A stretch of 23,087 nucleotides of DNA from a virus. The DNA lies in IMG/VR virus record IMGVR_UViG_3300032087_000969, positions 1-23,087 of that record. The stretch is one strand, 5' to 3'. Shown here in pieces: positions 16,220-21,427 of this stretch; the first letter of the stretch is position 1; the number at the start of each line of letters is the position of its first letter. The notes beneath the pieces are model-generated. The model was not told where the DNA came from, searched no databases, and saw nothing but the letters and a program-made list of their open reading frames with translations. Both the position numbers and the translations under genes were made by a program.

Positions 16220-16686
16220 CAGCTAACTCCTAAACAGTAATTCGCGCCGACCAAATCATAACCACGTCGTTCCATCATGCGCGTGAACTTGTCCATATGT
16301 ATACCAGAATCTTGGCTCAGGTAAACTACCCTCACACCACGGCCCCGCGCCCAATCCTCAAACCTGTCCAATAAAACCAAGCCTACACCGATTTTCCGAT
16401 ACTCTTCTCTCACATACCATAACACATCACGCGCCAGTTTGTCATAACTAAAGTAAAACTCACCTAAATGACCAGCAAACACACCAACACACACACCACC
16501 ATCAACCGCTACACACAAAAACTTCTCAGGATCAGTCGCATAGGACCGAGCAATACTCAACAACTTCTCACCACTGTAATCAACCTTCAAACCAAACGTA
16601 CTCTCCGCATGAGCCAAAAAACCCATCTCCACGAAACACGCCTCTTGGGCCTCGGTTAAACTATCCAACATCAAATATTCTAGCAT
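16219..16686 (-). CDS. GNAT-family N-acetyltransferase-like protein
   Basis: The product is 155 residues from ATG at 16686, chosen because GGAGG lies 7 bases upstream; a longer version starting at 16737 has no such site. The acetyl-CoA-binding part is seen at about 91-113 (YVREEYRKIGVGLVLLDRFE), with RKIGVG as the pyrophosphate-binding turn. It is followed by a segment typical of the GNAT C-terminal fold (RGVRVVYLSQDSGIH and MERRGYDLVGANYCLG). It is the first gene of the leftward late block. Its substrate is unknown: small molecules, protein N-termini and tRNA are all possible, and phages are known to carry GNAT genes without a demonstrated target. Confidence 0.85.
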   Translation of the reverse strand: MLEYLMLDSLTEAQEACFVEMGFLAHAESTFGLKVDYSGEKLLSIARSYATDPEKFLCVAVDGGVCVGVFAGHLGEFYFSYDKLARDVLWYVREEYRKIGVGLVLLDRFEDWARGRGVRVVYLSQDSGIHMDKFTRMMERRGYDLVGANYCLGVS

Positions 16687-16986
16687 CTCGGTCCTCCGTT
16701 TGTGGGGAGTTGTACCAAAGGTACAAGCAACAAACAACCCAAATGAAATTAGACCCGCGATTTTTTGGAGGGCATGGGACTCTAATGGAATTACCAGTGA
16801 ATGAATTTATCAAACTTGTATATATAGCGCGTATGTGTTGACGTGTCCCGCCAAATAGGGGGGATGGGGGGTCGCTGCTGCTCGAGCCGTCGCTGCAATG
16901 CGGCATAGTAACCCCTAAAGGGGGAGGGGGGATGCTGCATCGCGGCATAAGTTATCTGACATATTGGCGAAAATTAATTTAAATAA

Positions 16987-17040
16987 ATGTGATTTACTTG
17001 TGCTCTGGCTATTGACTTTCCATAAGTCAGGCCCCATATC
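16987..17040 (+). promoter_or_regulatory. Candidate rightward promoter with a block shared by two other gaps
   Basis: TTGACT at 17012-17017 is followed 17 bases later by CATATC at 17035-17040, an acceptable sigma-70 type pair. Just upstream, 16987-17008 (ATGTGATTTACTTGTGCTCT then GG) is nearly repeated at 18543-18564 and 19160-19180. The shared block is longer than a -10 or -35 element and may be an activator site. Assignment to sigma-70 is inferred from the consensus. Confidence 0.55.
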
Positions 17041-17050
17041 TTAGATATGG
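17034..17050. promoter_or_regulatory. Perfect palindrome over the candidate -10 region
   Basis: CCATATCT and AGATATGG flank a single T, giving an 8-bp-arm inverted repeat that overlaps the proposed -10 box and start site. That is the typical place for a repressor operator. The bases GCCCC (17031-17035) and GGGGC (17058-17062), the latter followed by TTTTCATTTT, could also form a leader hairpin in RNA, so an attenuator is an alternative reading. Confidence 0.55.
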
Positions 17051-17089
17051 AAAGCAAGGGGCTTTTCATTTTAACAAGGAGCAAAACAA

Positions 17090-17386
17090 ATGCCTTTTAC
17101 TAAAGTTCAACAGTTCGTCGACGCTGAGATTTACAGCGGATCAGATCCAGAAGTCGCCAACGTCGACGATATCAAAGAGCGCCTAGCGGTTCTCAAAGAG
17201 ATCAAGAGCGACGTTGACGCGATGATCAAAGCCGCTCAAGAGATGGCAATCGAAGACGGCATCGCTGAGATGAAACCATGCCAACGCACCAACGTGCCAA
17301 ACCTAGCATGGTGGAAAGCAAACAAGCCCAAGTCATGGGCGAAGTATTGCACCGTATCAACCTATGATCGGTTCTCTTGGAAGTAA
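17090..17386 (+). CDS. Small early-type protein of unknown function
   Basis: The 98-residue product begins MPFTKVQQFVDAEIYSGSDP. It has a helical middle (DIKERLAVLKEIKSDVDAMI) and a Trp/Lys-rich end (LAWWKANKPKSWAKYC). An AAGGAG site lies 8 bases before ATG within a leader that recurs before several genes here. It is the first gene of the rightward cluster and directly follows the promoter and palindrome, so it should be the first made. No enzyme motif is visible. Small helical proteins at the head of early clusters often bind host proteins, but that is an expectation, not evidence. Confidence 0.8.
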   Translation: MPFTKVQQFVDAEIYSGSDPEVANVDDIKERLAVLKEIKSDVDAMIKAAQEMAIEDGIAEMKPCQRTNVPNLAWWKANKPKSWAKYCTVSTYDRFSWK

Positions 17387-17393
17387 ACCAAAC

Positions 17394-17411
17394 GGGGGAC
17401 TACGGTCCCCC
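17394..17411 (+). terminator. GC hairpin after the first early-type gene, weak terminator or processing site
   Basis: GGGGGAC and GTCCCCC form a perfect 7-bp stem with a TACG loop. The downstream sequence ACCATTTAACAAGG lacks a strong T tract, so partial termination, RNA stabilisation or processing is more likely than full stop. Confidence 0.55.
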
Positions 17412-17434
17412 ACCATTTAACAAGGAGTAAACAA

Positions 17435-17767
17435 ATGTCTTTAAATTATGATCTAACCAACGTGGCAGCGGACTACAAAGATGATGCGGTCTGGCCTATC
17501 ACAAACGCTTTGATCTGGGGCACCATGTCAGTAGCGATGAACGAAATCACCAAAGATAATTGGAAGGAGTTTTATACCCGCTGCTATATGATCGAGACCA
17601 TTCACGGAACATGGCTAAACCAAAACGGTAAACGCCGCCCGATAACACCCGAAGACGTGAAGGATCATATTGGTCTGCACACCAACGCATCAACGCTCAC
17701 CAAAGCAAAATTCAAAGCGGATATCGACCGCCGCCTGAGATACGCTGCCGATGCTATGATGCGATAA
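17435..17767 (+). CDS. Small early-type protein of unknown function
   Basis: The 110-residue product begins MSLNYDLTNVAADYKDDAVW. It contains predicted helices around ALIWGTMSVAMNEITKDNWK and near the end (SKAKF-like TKAKFKADIDRRLRYAADAM). A middle section with TPEDVKDHIGLHTNAST looks like a compact helix-turn. It starts with an AAGGAG site in the recurring leader and is followed by a CCCCGC/GCGGGG hairpin. No known fold is recognised. Intact frame, clear ribosome site and position in the run of small genes support it as real. Confidence 0.8.
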   Translation: MSLNYDLTNVAADYKDDAVWPITNALIWGTMSVAMNEITKDNWKEFYTRCYMIETIHGTWLNQNGKRRPITPEDVKDHIGLHTNASTLTKAKFKADIDRRLRYAADAMMR

Positions 17768-17777
17768 AAACACTTGT

Positions 17778-17795
17778 GCCCCGCTTGTTGGCGGG
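17778..17795 (+). terminator. GC hairpin between early-type genes
   Basis: CCCCGC and GCGGGG pair around a 6-base loop (TTGTTG). It is followed by TACACTCTACTTGCATTT, which is pyrimidine-rich but not a clean T run. It is a probable weak terminator or an RNA-end stabiliser like the hairpin after the previous gene. Confidence 0.5.
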
Positions 17796-17833
17796 GTACA
17801 CTCTACTTGCATTTAACCAGAAGGAGTAAACAA

Positions 17834-18106
17834 ATGCCTAGAACATCATTCGGAAAAACCAGATCACAAGAGAAACCATACGCAATCTATAAGAACACCA
17901 GCGGATGGGAATGGCGCGTACTGAAAACCTACAAGCATTCCGATGCCGAGCGCAAGGATCCATATGCTCGATGGTTCGTCGCTGCCACGTCACCCATGAT
18001 GCATGACGGTCAATTCGAGATGGGAGATACCTACGCTCGAGACATCATGAACAATGGGCATCTGGTTCTAGCCGATGACACCTGGCTCGAAGAGTATGCC
18101 AGCTAA
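17834..18106 (+). CDS. Small conserved-looking phage protein of unknown function
   Basis: The product is 90 residues from ATG at 17834, which has AAGGAG 7 bases upstream; an in-frame ATG at 17774 lies before the hairpin and lacks a site. It begins MPRTSFGKTRSQEKPYAIYK. It contains an aromatic-rich beta stretch (GWEWRVLKTYKH), a PYARWFVAATSPM segment and an acidic end (DDTWLEEYAS). From memory, proteins with the YAIYxNxxGWEWRVLKTYK arrangement are frequent in marine phages, always without function. The stop shares bases with the next start (TAATG). Confidence 0.82.
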   Translation: MPRTSFGKTRSQEKPYAIYKNTSGWEWRVLKTYKHSDAERKDPYARWFVAATSPMMHDGQFEMGDTYARDIMNNGHLVLADDTWLEEYAS

Positions 18107-18231
18107 TGTTTCACGCTATCGAAACTCTAATCAAATGGTGCCGTGGTCGTCAGACCACGGTGCTCGATGATGTACTGGGCGGCATCGCATTGTTTGCCAT
18201 GCTGTTCATTCTGCTATGGATGACACCATGA
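18106..18231 (+). CDS. Very small membrane protein, 41 residues
   Basis: ATG at 18106 overlaps the upstream stop and 42 codons end in TGA at 18229-18231, overlapping the next start as ATGA. The product has a polar helix (MFHAIETLIKWCRGRQTTVL) and then one membrane helix (LGGIALFAMLFILLWM). Linkage on both sides supports translation. A perfect 8-bp inverted repeat (CCGTGGTC and GACCACGG) lies inside it, so a purely regulatory reading of this stretch cannot be excluded. Confidence 0.6.
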   Translation: MFHAIETLIKWCRGRQTTVLDDVLGGIALFAMLFILLWMTP

Positions 18232-18422
18232 TCCACATATTTAACAGCGCAATTAATTACGATGAGCGGACAGAGTTACCTTTGTCCGCCGTCAAGATCC
18301 ACAAGCAAAACATCTGTGAGTTTACCGCTCGACCTTACATCATGTTCGAGCACAGCGACTACCCTCTGGGTGCACTCAAAGCTGAGTACAACGGGGACGT
18401 TTGGGTCTGCGACCTGTGCTAG
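18228..18422 (+). CDS. Small protein of unknown function
   Basis: The product is 64 residues from ATG at 18228 (MIHIFNSAINYDERTELPLS), preferred over an in-frame ATG at 18216 because it forms an ATGA overlap with the preceding small membrane gene. It contains a beta-like stretch (SAVKIHKQNICEFTARPYIM) and ends GDVWVCDLC, with Cys residues that could bind metal. There is no strong ribosome site, so coupling to the upstream gene is likely. A terminator follows 45 bases later. Confidence 0.65.
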   Translation: MIHIFNSAINYDERTELPLSAVKIHKQNICEFTARPYIMFEHSDYPLGALKAEYNGDVWVCDLC

Positions 18423-18466
18423 ATTACTAACACCCAGGCGCGGGGGATATCGCGCCATGCTCCTTG

Positions 18467-18498
18467 AACCCTGTGACTGCAAAGTCGCAGGGTTTTTT
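18467..18498 (+). terminator. Rho-independent terminator
   Basis: AACCCTGTGACT (18467-18478) pairs with AGTCGCAGGGTT (18483-18494) around a GCAA loop, including one G-T wobble, and six T residues run through 18493-18498. It ends the first run of early-type genes. Part of its right arm (GTCGCAGGG) has the same unit as the dispersed GC-rich repeat that begins a few bases later. Confidence 0.88.
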
Positions 18499-18501
18499 GT
18501 T

Positions 18502-18527
18502 GGGCCGCAAGGTCGCAGGGCCGCAGG
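18502..18527. repeat. GGTCGCAG/GGCCGCAG repeat cluster, first copy
   Basis: Three adjoining 8-9 base units (GGGCCGCAA, GGTCGCAG, GGCCGCAG) lie directly after the terminator. The same units recur at 19086-19139 and 20167-20254. They are intergenic here. No protein is encoded. The function is unknown. Confidence 0.8.
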
Positions 18528-18542
18528 ATTTTATTTATATAC

Positions 18543-18608
18543 ATGTGATTTAGTTGTTGACTGGTTGTTGGATCTGTGCAACCATGGGTCATAGGCAATC
18601 GGGCCTAT
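18543..18608 (+). promoter_or_regulatory. Second copy of the promoter-like block and leader hairpin
   Basis: ATGTGATTTAGTTGT at 18543-18557 matches 14 of 15 bases with the block at 16987, and TTGACT follows at 18557-18562 (a -35-like hexamer) without an obvious -10 at ideal spacing. ATAGGC (18591-18596) and GCCTAT (18603-18608) form a hairpin in the leader of the next gene. Confidence 0.45.
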
Positions 18609-18631
18609 CTTAAACCAGAAGGAGCAACCTT

Positions 18632-18814
18632 ATGAAAAAAGGTTATATTACACACACCCGTCTTGAAGCAGAGATCCGCTTGGATCTTGGTGAACTTGGT
18701 TCAGTCATCCGCGAACTGCCAGAAGATAGTTCGATCCGCAGCAAGCTGGAAACAGTTCGCCGCCAGATCCTCGAGGATGTGCAGTCTTCAATCAACTACG
18801 AACTTATGGATTAA
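18632..18814 (+). CDS. Small helical protein of unknown function
   Basis: The 60-residue product begins MKKGYITHTRLEAEIRLDLG and is charged and helical (SVIRELPEDSSIRSKLETVR, then QILEDVQSSINYELM). AGAAGGAG lies 7 bases before ATG in the recurring leader. A terminator-like hairpin with a T run follows directly. No family is recognised; it could bind a protein or nucleic acid partner through its helices. Confidence 0.75.
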   Translation: MKKGYITHTRLEAEIRLDLGELGSVIRELPEDSSIRSKLETVRRQILEDVQSSINYELMD

Positions 18815-18819
18815 GGAGG

Positions 18820-18845
18820 CGGGGGGCTTGGCCCCCCGATTTTTA
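18820..18845 (+). terminator. Terminator-like hairpin between two small genes
   Basis: CGGGGGGC and GCCCCCCG form an 8-bp stem with a TTG loop, followed by ATTTTTATT. It lies between an AAGGAGG site (18813-18819) and the start codon at 18848, so it may also shape translation of the next gene. Confidence 0.8.
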
Positions 18846-18847
18846 TT

Positions 18848-19033
18848 ATGGTACATGGATCACCAGAAGATCGAGGCGGGGCCGATGCCTACTATGGCAG
18901 GGCAATAGATCCGCACTACTGGCCCGAGGGAACTTACAACGGCAAGCGGGTCGAGAAAGATAATATGACCAGAGCGCAGATCGAAGCCTATCTCAAAGCA
19001 TACGAAGACCAGGATTATTTTAAAGAATGGTAA
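18848..19033 (+). CDS. Small conserved-looking protein of unknown function
   Basis: The 61-residue product begins MVHGSPEDRGGADAYYGRAI. It contains DPHYWPEGTYNGKRVEKD, MTRAQIEAYLKAYED and an acidic-aromatic end. I recall similar short proteins (HGSxxDRGxADxYYGRxxxPHYW) in phages and bacteria, with no known role. There is no ribosome site in the 9 bases before ATG; the only one is upstream of the hairpin at 18820-18838. The G-rich codons and lack of a nearby site make the start less certain than the gene itself. Confidence 0.75.
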   Translation: MVHGSPEDRGGADAYYGRAIDPHYWPEGTYNGKRVEKDNMTRAQIEAYLKAYEDQDYFKEW

Positions 19034-19037
19034 ACCA

Positions 19038-19060
19038 GGGGGCCGCAAGGCCCCTTTCAC
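19038..19060 (+). terminator. Terminator-like hairpin with GCAA loop
   Basis: GGGGCC and GGCCCC form a 6-bp stem around a GCAA tetraloop, followed by TTTCACAT. A further 5-bp hairpin (TATGC, GAAA loop, GCATA) follows at about 19063-19076. They mark the end of the upstream gene; the short T run suggests partial termination. Confidence 0.65.
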
Positions 19061-19085
19061 ATATGCGAAAGCATAATAAAGACCA

Positions 19086-19139
19086 GGGCGGCAAGGCCGC
19101 AGGGTCGCAGAGACGCAGACAGGGCCGCAAGGTCGCAGA
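19086..19139. repeat. GGTCGCAG/GGCCGCAG repeat cluster, second copy
   Basis: Six 8-9 base units lie head to tail, with one three-base break: GGGCGGCAA, GGCCGCAG, GGTCGCAG, AGACGCAG, ACA, GGGCCGCAA, GGTCGCAG. Intergenic, directly before the promoter-like block for the Cys-rich gene. Confidence 0.85.
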
Positions 19140-19156
19140 GATATAAAGAAAACTTT

Positions 19157-19190
19157 TTACTTGTGGTTTACTTGTGCTCTGCTAATATCA
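19157..19190 (+). promoter_or_regulatory. Third copy of the promoter-like block
   Basis: TTGTGG (19161-19166), a 16-base spacer and TAATAT (19183-19188) make the best sigma-70-like pair in the window. The block TTTACTTGTGCTCTG (19167-19181) is identical to one upstream of 17090. TTACTTGTG is also directly repeated here (19158 and 19168 onwards). The Cys-rich gene starts 30 bases after TAATAT. Confidence 0.6.
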
Positions 19191-19217
19191 AATTGTTAAC
19201 TAGAAAGAGGAAACAAA

Positions 19218-19898
19218 ATGCAACATGCAATCATCTACAATGGGCCAAGCCTCTTGGATGGAAAGCCAATTGTCGTTATCGCGACGTACTCAAACCGCAA
19301 CACCAAAACGGGCAAGGTCGTGCAAACTTATATCTTGCGCTCAGATATTAACCCGCTCGAGGCCAGCAAAACGGGCCAAGACTTTTCAATCTGTGGATCG
19401 TGCCCAATGCGCGGCGAAGTGACGACGGATCCAAAGCGCAAGATTGCCAAGGGCCGCAAGTGTTACGTTAACTTAGGCCAAGGCGTTTTAATTGTTTTCA
19501 AATCATACAATCGCGGCGTTTATAAAGAGGGCGACCCGCGCACCATGGGCCGCGATAGGTTCGTGCGCGTCGGGACATATGGCGATCCCGCCGCCGTCCC
19601 GTCGCACGTTTGGGACGAATTACTAGCAGAATGTGAAACTTGGACAGCCTACACACACCAGAAACCATGGCGTCCAGATATCGCAATGCAAAGCGCGGAT
19701 TCATACGACGAAGCAAAGGCCCATTGGGCCGAGGGCCGTCGCACCTTTCGCGTAATTGTGGACCTTGGCGATATCGACAAAACAAACGAGGCACTATGCC
19801 CTGCATCAAAAGAGGCGGGTCGCCGCGTCCAGTGCACAGCATGTAAACTTTGCAAGGGATCCAGCCTAGCAAAATCAATCGCAATCGTGGAGCATTAA
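19218..19898 (+). CDS. Cys-rich phage protein of unknown function
   Basis: The 226-residue product has a beta-rich first half with a motif remembered from many marine phage hypothetical proteins (TGKVVQTYILRSDINPLEAS, then GQDFSICGSCPMRG and RKCYVNLGQG). Cys residues at 59, 62, 82, 139, 194, 206, 209 and 212 include two CxxC pairs (CGSC and CTAC), suggesting one or two zinc sites. It carries an AAAGAGG site before ATG and follows the best promoter-like pair. No catalytic motif is visible. A nucleic-acid-binding role is possible, since early-type phage zinc proteins often bind DNA or host polymerase, but this is only inference. Confidence 0.85.
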   Translation: MQHAIIYNGPSLLDGKPIVVIATYSNRNTKTGKVVQTYILRSDINPLEASKTGQDFSICGSCPMRGEVTTDPKRKIAKGRKCYVNLGQGVLIVFKSYNRGVYKEGDPRTMGRDRFVRVGTYGDPAAVPSHVWDELLAECETWTAYTHQKPWRPDIAMQSADSYDEAKAHWAEGRRTFRVIVDLGDIDKTNEALCPASKEAGRRVQCTACKLCKGSSLAKSIAIVEH

Positions 19899-19900
19899 AA

Positions 19901-20107
19901 ATGGCAAAGACACCGCAAGTAAAACCAGACTGGAACACAGGCATCTACATCGGAGACGGTGTAGTTGCCACACCAAAACCCGCCTGGCAATGGACGGATC
20001 AAGAGATCCGAGACTACTACGACCAGAATCCTAACCTAACAATCCTAACCTTGGCGGGTATGGTCGGATTGACGGGCACCGAAGTAAAAGAAATACTGAT
20101 GTCATAA
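19901..20107 (+). CDS. Small protein with a helix-turn-helix-like C-terminus
   Basis: The product is 68 residues from ATG at 19901, with GGAG about 10 bases upstream; an in-frame ATG at 19850 lies inside the preceding gene and lacks a site. It begins MAKTPQVKPDWNTGIYIGDG. It ends with helices NPNLTILTLAGMVGLTGTEV that fit a short HTH (helix, turn around GL, second helix). It starts 2 bases after the upstream stop. A small regulator or DNA-binding partner is possible but unproven. Confidence 0.75.
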   Translation: MAKTPQVKPDWNTGIYIGDGVVATPKPAWQWTDQEIRDYYDQNPNLTILTLAGMVGLTGTEVKEILMS

Positions 20108-20112
20108 AGACC

Positions 20113-20134
20113 AGGGGGCCACGGCCCCCTTTTT
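20113..20134 (+). terminator. Rho-independent terminator closing the rightward cluster
   Basis: AGGGGGC (20113-20119) and GCCCCCT (20124-20130) form the stem, with a CACG loop, followed by TTTT. A second inverted repeat, CTGTGCC and GGCACAG, follows at 20135-20151. The opposing gene ends at 20162, so this gap separates convergent units; the same stem can also work weakly on the minus strand. Confidence 0.85.
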
Positions 20135-20161
20135 CTGTGCCATCGGCACAGGCACACAATA

Positions 20162-20596
20162 CTACAGGACCGCAGGGTCGCAGGGTCGCAGGGTCGCAGA
20201 CATTTGATCAAGCAAACGGGGCCGCAGACTTTCGAACAAGGCCGCAGGGTTCGAGAACCGTTGGCCCTCCGCACCTTTGATGCCCCCGAAGATGAGACTT
20301 GGCCCCTGATCCCCCCCAAACAAATATAGATCCTTCGTAGAGAGGCTCTTTACCAAGAAGAAACTAAGACCACCTCGGGCGTAATAGGCCATATGCCACG
20401 CTGCCTGATGAGATGAGACTTTTACTGCATTCCCCTTGCTTACCTTTAATTCGAACCAAAACGGTATGCCATCCCAGACAATGTGCACATCAGGAACACC
20501 GCCCCCATGTACGTTTTCAATCCGAGTTGCGAATGCTTTCTTGGGTAGGTTCGACCTCAACGTGTTCCAAAAGTTGGCCTCTGGTCCCTTGCTCAT
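20162..20596 (-). CDS. PD-(D/E)XK nuclease-like protein (VRR-NUC or Holliday resolvase type)
   Basis: The 144-residue product shows the core of the restriction-endonuclease-like fold: GGGVPDVHIV with Asp36, then FWFELKVSKGNAVKV with Glu49 and Lys51, then HQAAWH with Gln64. It starts MSKGPEANFWNTLRSNL with GGAGG 9 bases before ATG. The role could be recombination, DNA processing for packaging, or host DNA cleavage. It shares 80 bases with the end of the small terminase gene in another frame. Its last 31 residues (from SNPAALFE) come from the GC-rich repeat, so the natural C-terminus may be set by repeat expansion. Confidence 0.85.
   Translation of the reverse strand: MSKGPEANFWNTLRSNLPKKAFATRIENVHGGGVPDVHIVWDGIPFWFELKVSKGNAVKVSSHQAAWHMAYYARGGLSFFLVKSLSTKDLYLFGGDQGPSLIFGGIKGAEGQRFSNPAALFESLRPRLLDQMSATLRPCDPAVL
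20167..20254. repeat. GGTCGCAG/GGCCGCAG repeat cluster inside the nuclease 3' end
   Basis: Units GGACCGCAG and three consecutive GGTCGCAG occupy 20167-20199. GGGCCGCAG and GGCCGCAG follow at about 20219 and 20240. Because the unit is 8 bases, its copies are read in rotating frames as the tail of the nuclease. This is the third cluster of the same family in the window. Confidence 0.85.
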
Positions 20597-21086
20597 CTGT
20601 TATATCCTCCGCTGTGCCATCGATCACGAAGGCTTGCGGATATTGTTTCTGTAACATTGCAAGTCGGGCAGTTATTTCATCCCTCGAGAGTTGATCAATA
20701 GTGTTTATTGTTTCACGCCTGTCGATGGTCAGACCACCAAGAGCAGAGCGTATCTTTTCTGCGTTGATTGCGGCAGAGAATTGCCCTGCCTCTTCTGCAC
20801 CCAGAGATAATTTAAACAGACGCTCAAGCTGCCCGATGGTTGTCACACCATACTTGCGTTCACGTTCCTGTCGTAACTCTTGGATGTATTCCACGACATG
20901 TGGATAGTCTCGACCATTTAACAAACGTGACGCGTGTTCTTTTGCGAGATCCTCTTTGTACCCAGACTTTCTTGCACACTCTGCGTTGGAGTAGATCCCT
21001 TCCACAATGTGTTTAGCAAAAGTCATTTGCCGATTGGTCAGTTGGCGACCATGTTCTTCTTCAATCTTTTTCTGTACCGAACCCAT
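20517..21086 (-). CDS. terS: Terminase small subunit
   Basis: The product is 189 residues from ATG at 21086 (MGSVQKKIEEEHGRQLTNRQ), chosen because GGAG lies upstream; a longer frame to 21119 lacks a good site. The N-terminal part is the DNA-binding helical domain (LTNRQMTFAKHIVEGI, SNAECARKSGYKEDLAKEHA, SRLL), typical of the small terminase family that selects the packaging site. The middle is a coiled-coil oligomerisation region (EYIQELRQERERKYGVTTIG). The C-terminus is acidic. The two terminase genes are on the same strand but 8.4 kb apart. Its end overlaps the nuclease start by 80 bases. Confidence 0.87.
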   Translation of the reverse strand: MGSVQKKIEEEHGRQLTNRQMTFAKHIVEGIYSNAECARKSGYKEDLAKEHASRLLNGRDYPHVVEYIQELRQERERKYGVTTIGQLERLFKLSLGAEEAGQFSAAINAEKIRSALGGLTIDRRETINTIDQLSRDEITARLAMLQKQYPQAFVIDGTAEDITDEQGTRGQLLEHVEVEPTQESIRNSD

Positions 21087-21164
21087 GCCTGTCTCCGATT
21101 TTCCACAACCATAGTACAAGTAATTCCTGTTGCCAAGATTTCTATATAGGATGTTCCCAGAGAT

Positions 21165-21354
21165 AAAGTGTAAACACTTTGCCCTTTTTTTGTCATGGGC
21201 TGAGTTGTCAAATGAAAGGACACTGCAATTGTTTACGGTATTTTGTAAACTGTTTACGCTTAATTTTTAATCGGTGTAAACAAGGACCGAGGTACTAGAC
21301 CCTTGATACCATTAGCTTTTTCCCTCTTCAAATCTACCTGTTTACGTTGTTTAC
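21165..21354. repeat. Seven TGTTTAC motifs in an intergenic cluster
   Basis: TGTTTAC, or its complement GTAAACA, or GTAAAC, occurs at 21170-21176 (inside AAAGTGTAAACACTTT), 21230-21236, 21245-21250, 21251-21257, 21276-21282, 21339-21345 and 21348-21354. The third and fourth form a GTAAAC-T-GTTTAC palindrome. The last two are direct repeats 9 bases apart. Nothing is coded here on the plus strand. An origin with iterons, or a set of repressor sites between divergent genes, are the two best readings. Confidence 0.75.
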
Positions 21355-21427
21355 AGAAATTTGCCCTGTTGGAGATGAAAAAAATAAAAATCTCTGGTAG
21401 CGTTCTATATGTAAATCAGTAACGGGC

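Larger units (their letters stand above)
16687..17089. promoter_or_regulatory. Divergent intergenic region between late and early-type genes
   Basis: This region separates the leftward block from the rightward small-gene cluster and must hold promoters for both. It contains an AT-rich TATATATA stretch near 16818-16827, which on the minus strand could serve a leftward -10. Two pairs of G runs follow (16858-16871 and 16920-16931), with a CCCCTAAAGGGG inverted repeat at 16912-16923. Short repeats of GTCGCTGC and GCGGCATA lie between and beside them. The right end carries the rightward promoter and palindrome listed separately. A 95-codon frame across 16661-16948 is not credible as a gene. Confidence 0.6.

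Noticed and set aside
16661-16948. 95-codon minus-strand frame across the divergent region
   Set aside because: It has a Pro/Ser/Cys-biased sequence, overlaps the true start of the acetyltransferase gene in another frame, has no ribosome site and covers promoter-like sequence.
19498-19944. 148-codon minus-strand frame opposite the Cys-rich gene
   Set aside because: It runs across the next gene start and is Arg-rich and antisense, while the plus-strand gene has Cys motifs, a leader and a promoter.
20107-20260. Attachment site or tRNA-like remnant in the convergent gap
   Set aside because: The stems are explained by a terminator and a short inverted repeat, and no cloverleaf or integrase gene is present.
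21038-21223. 61-codon minus-strand frame overlapping the small terminase start
   Set aside because: It shares bases with the small terminase in another frame, has no ribosome site and overlaps the TGTTTAC motif region.
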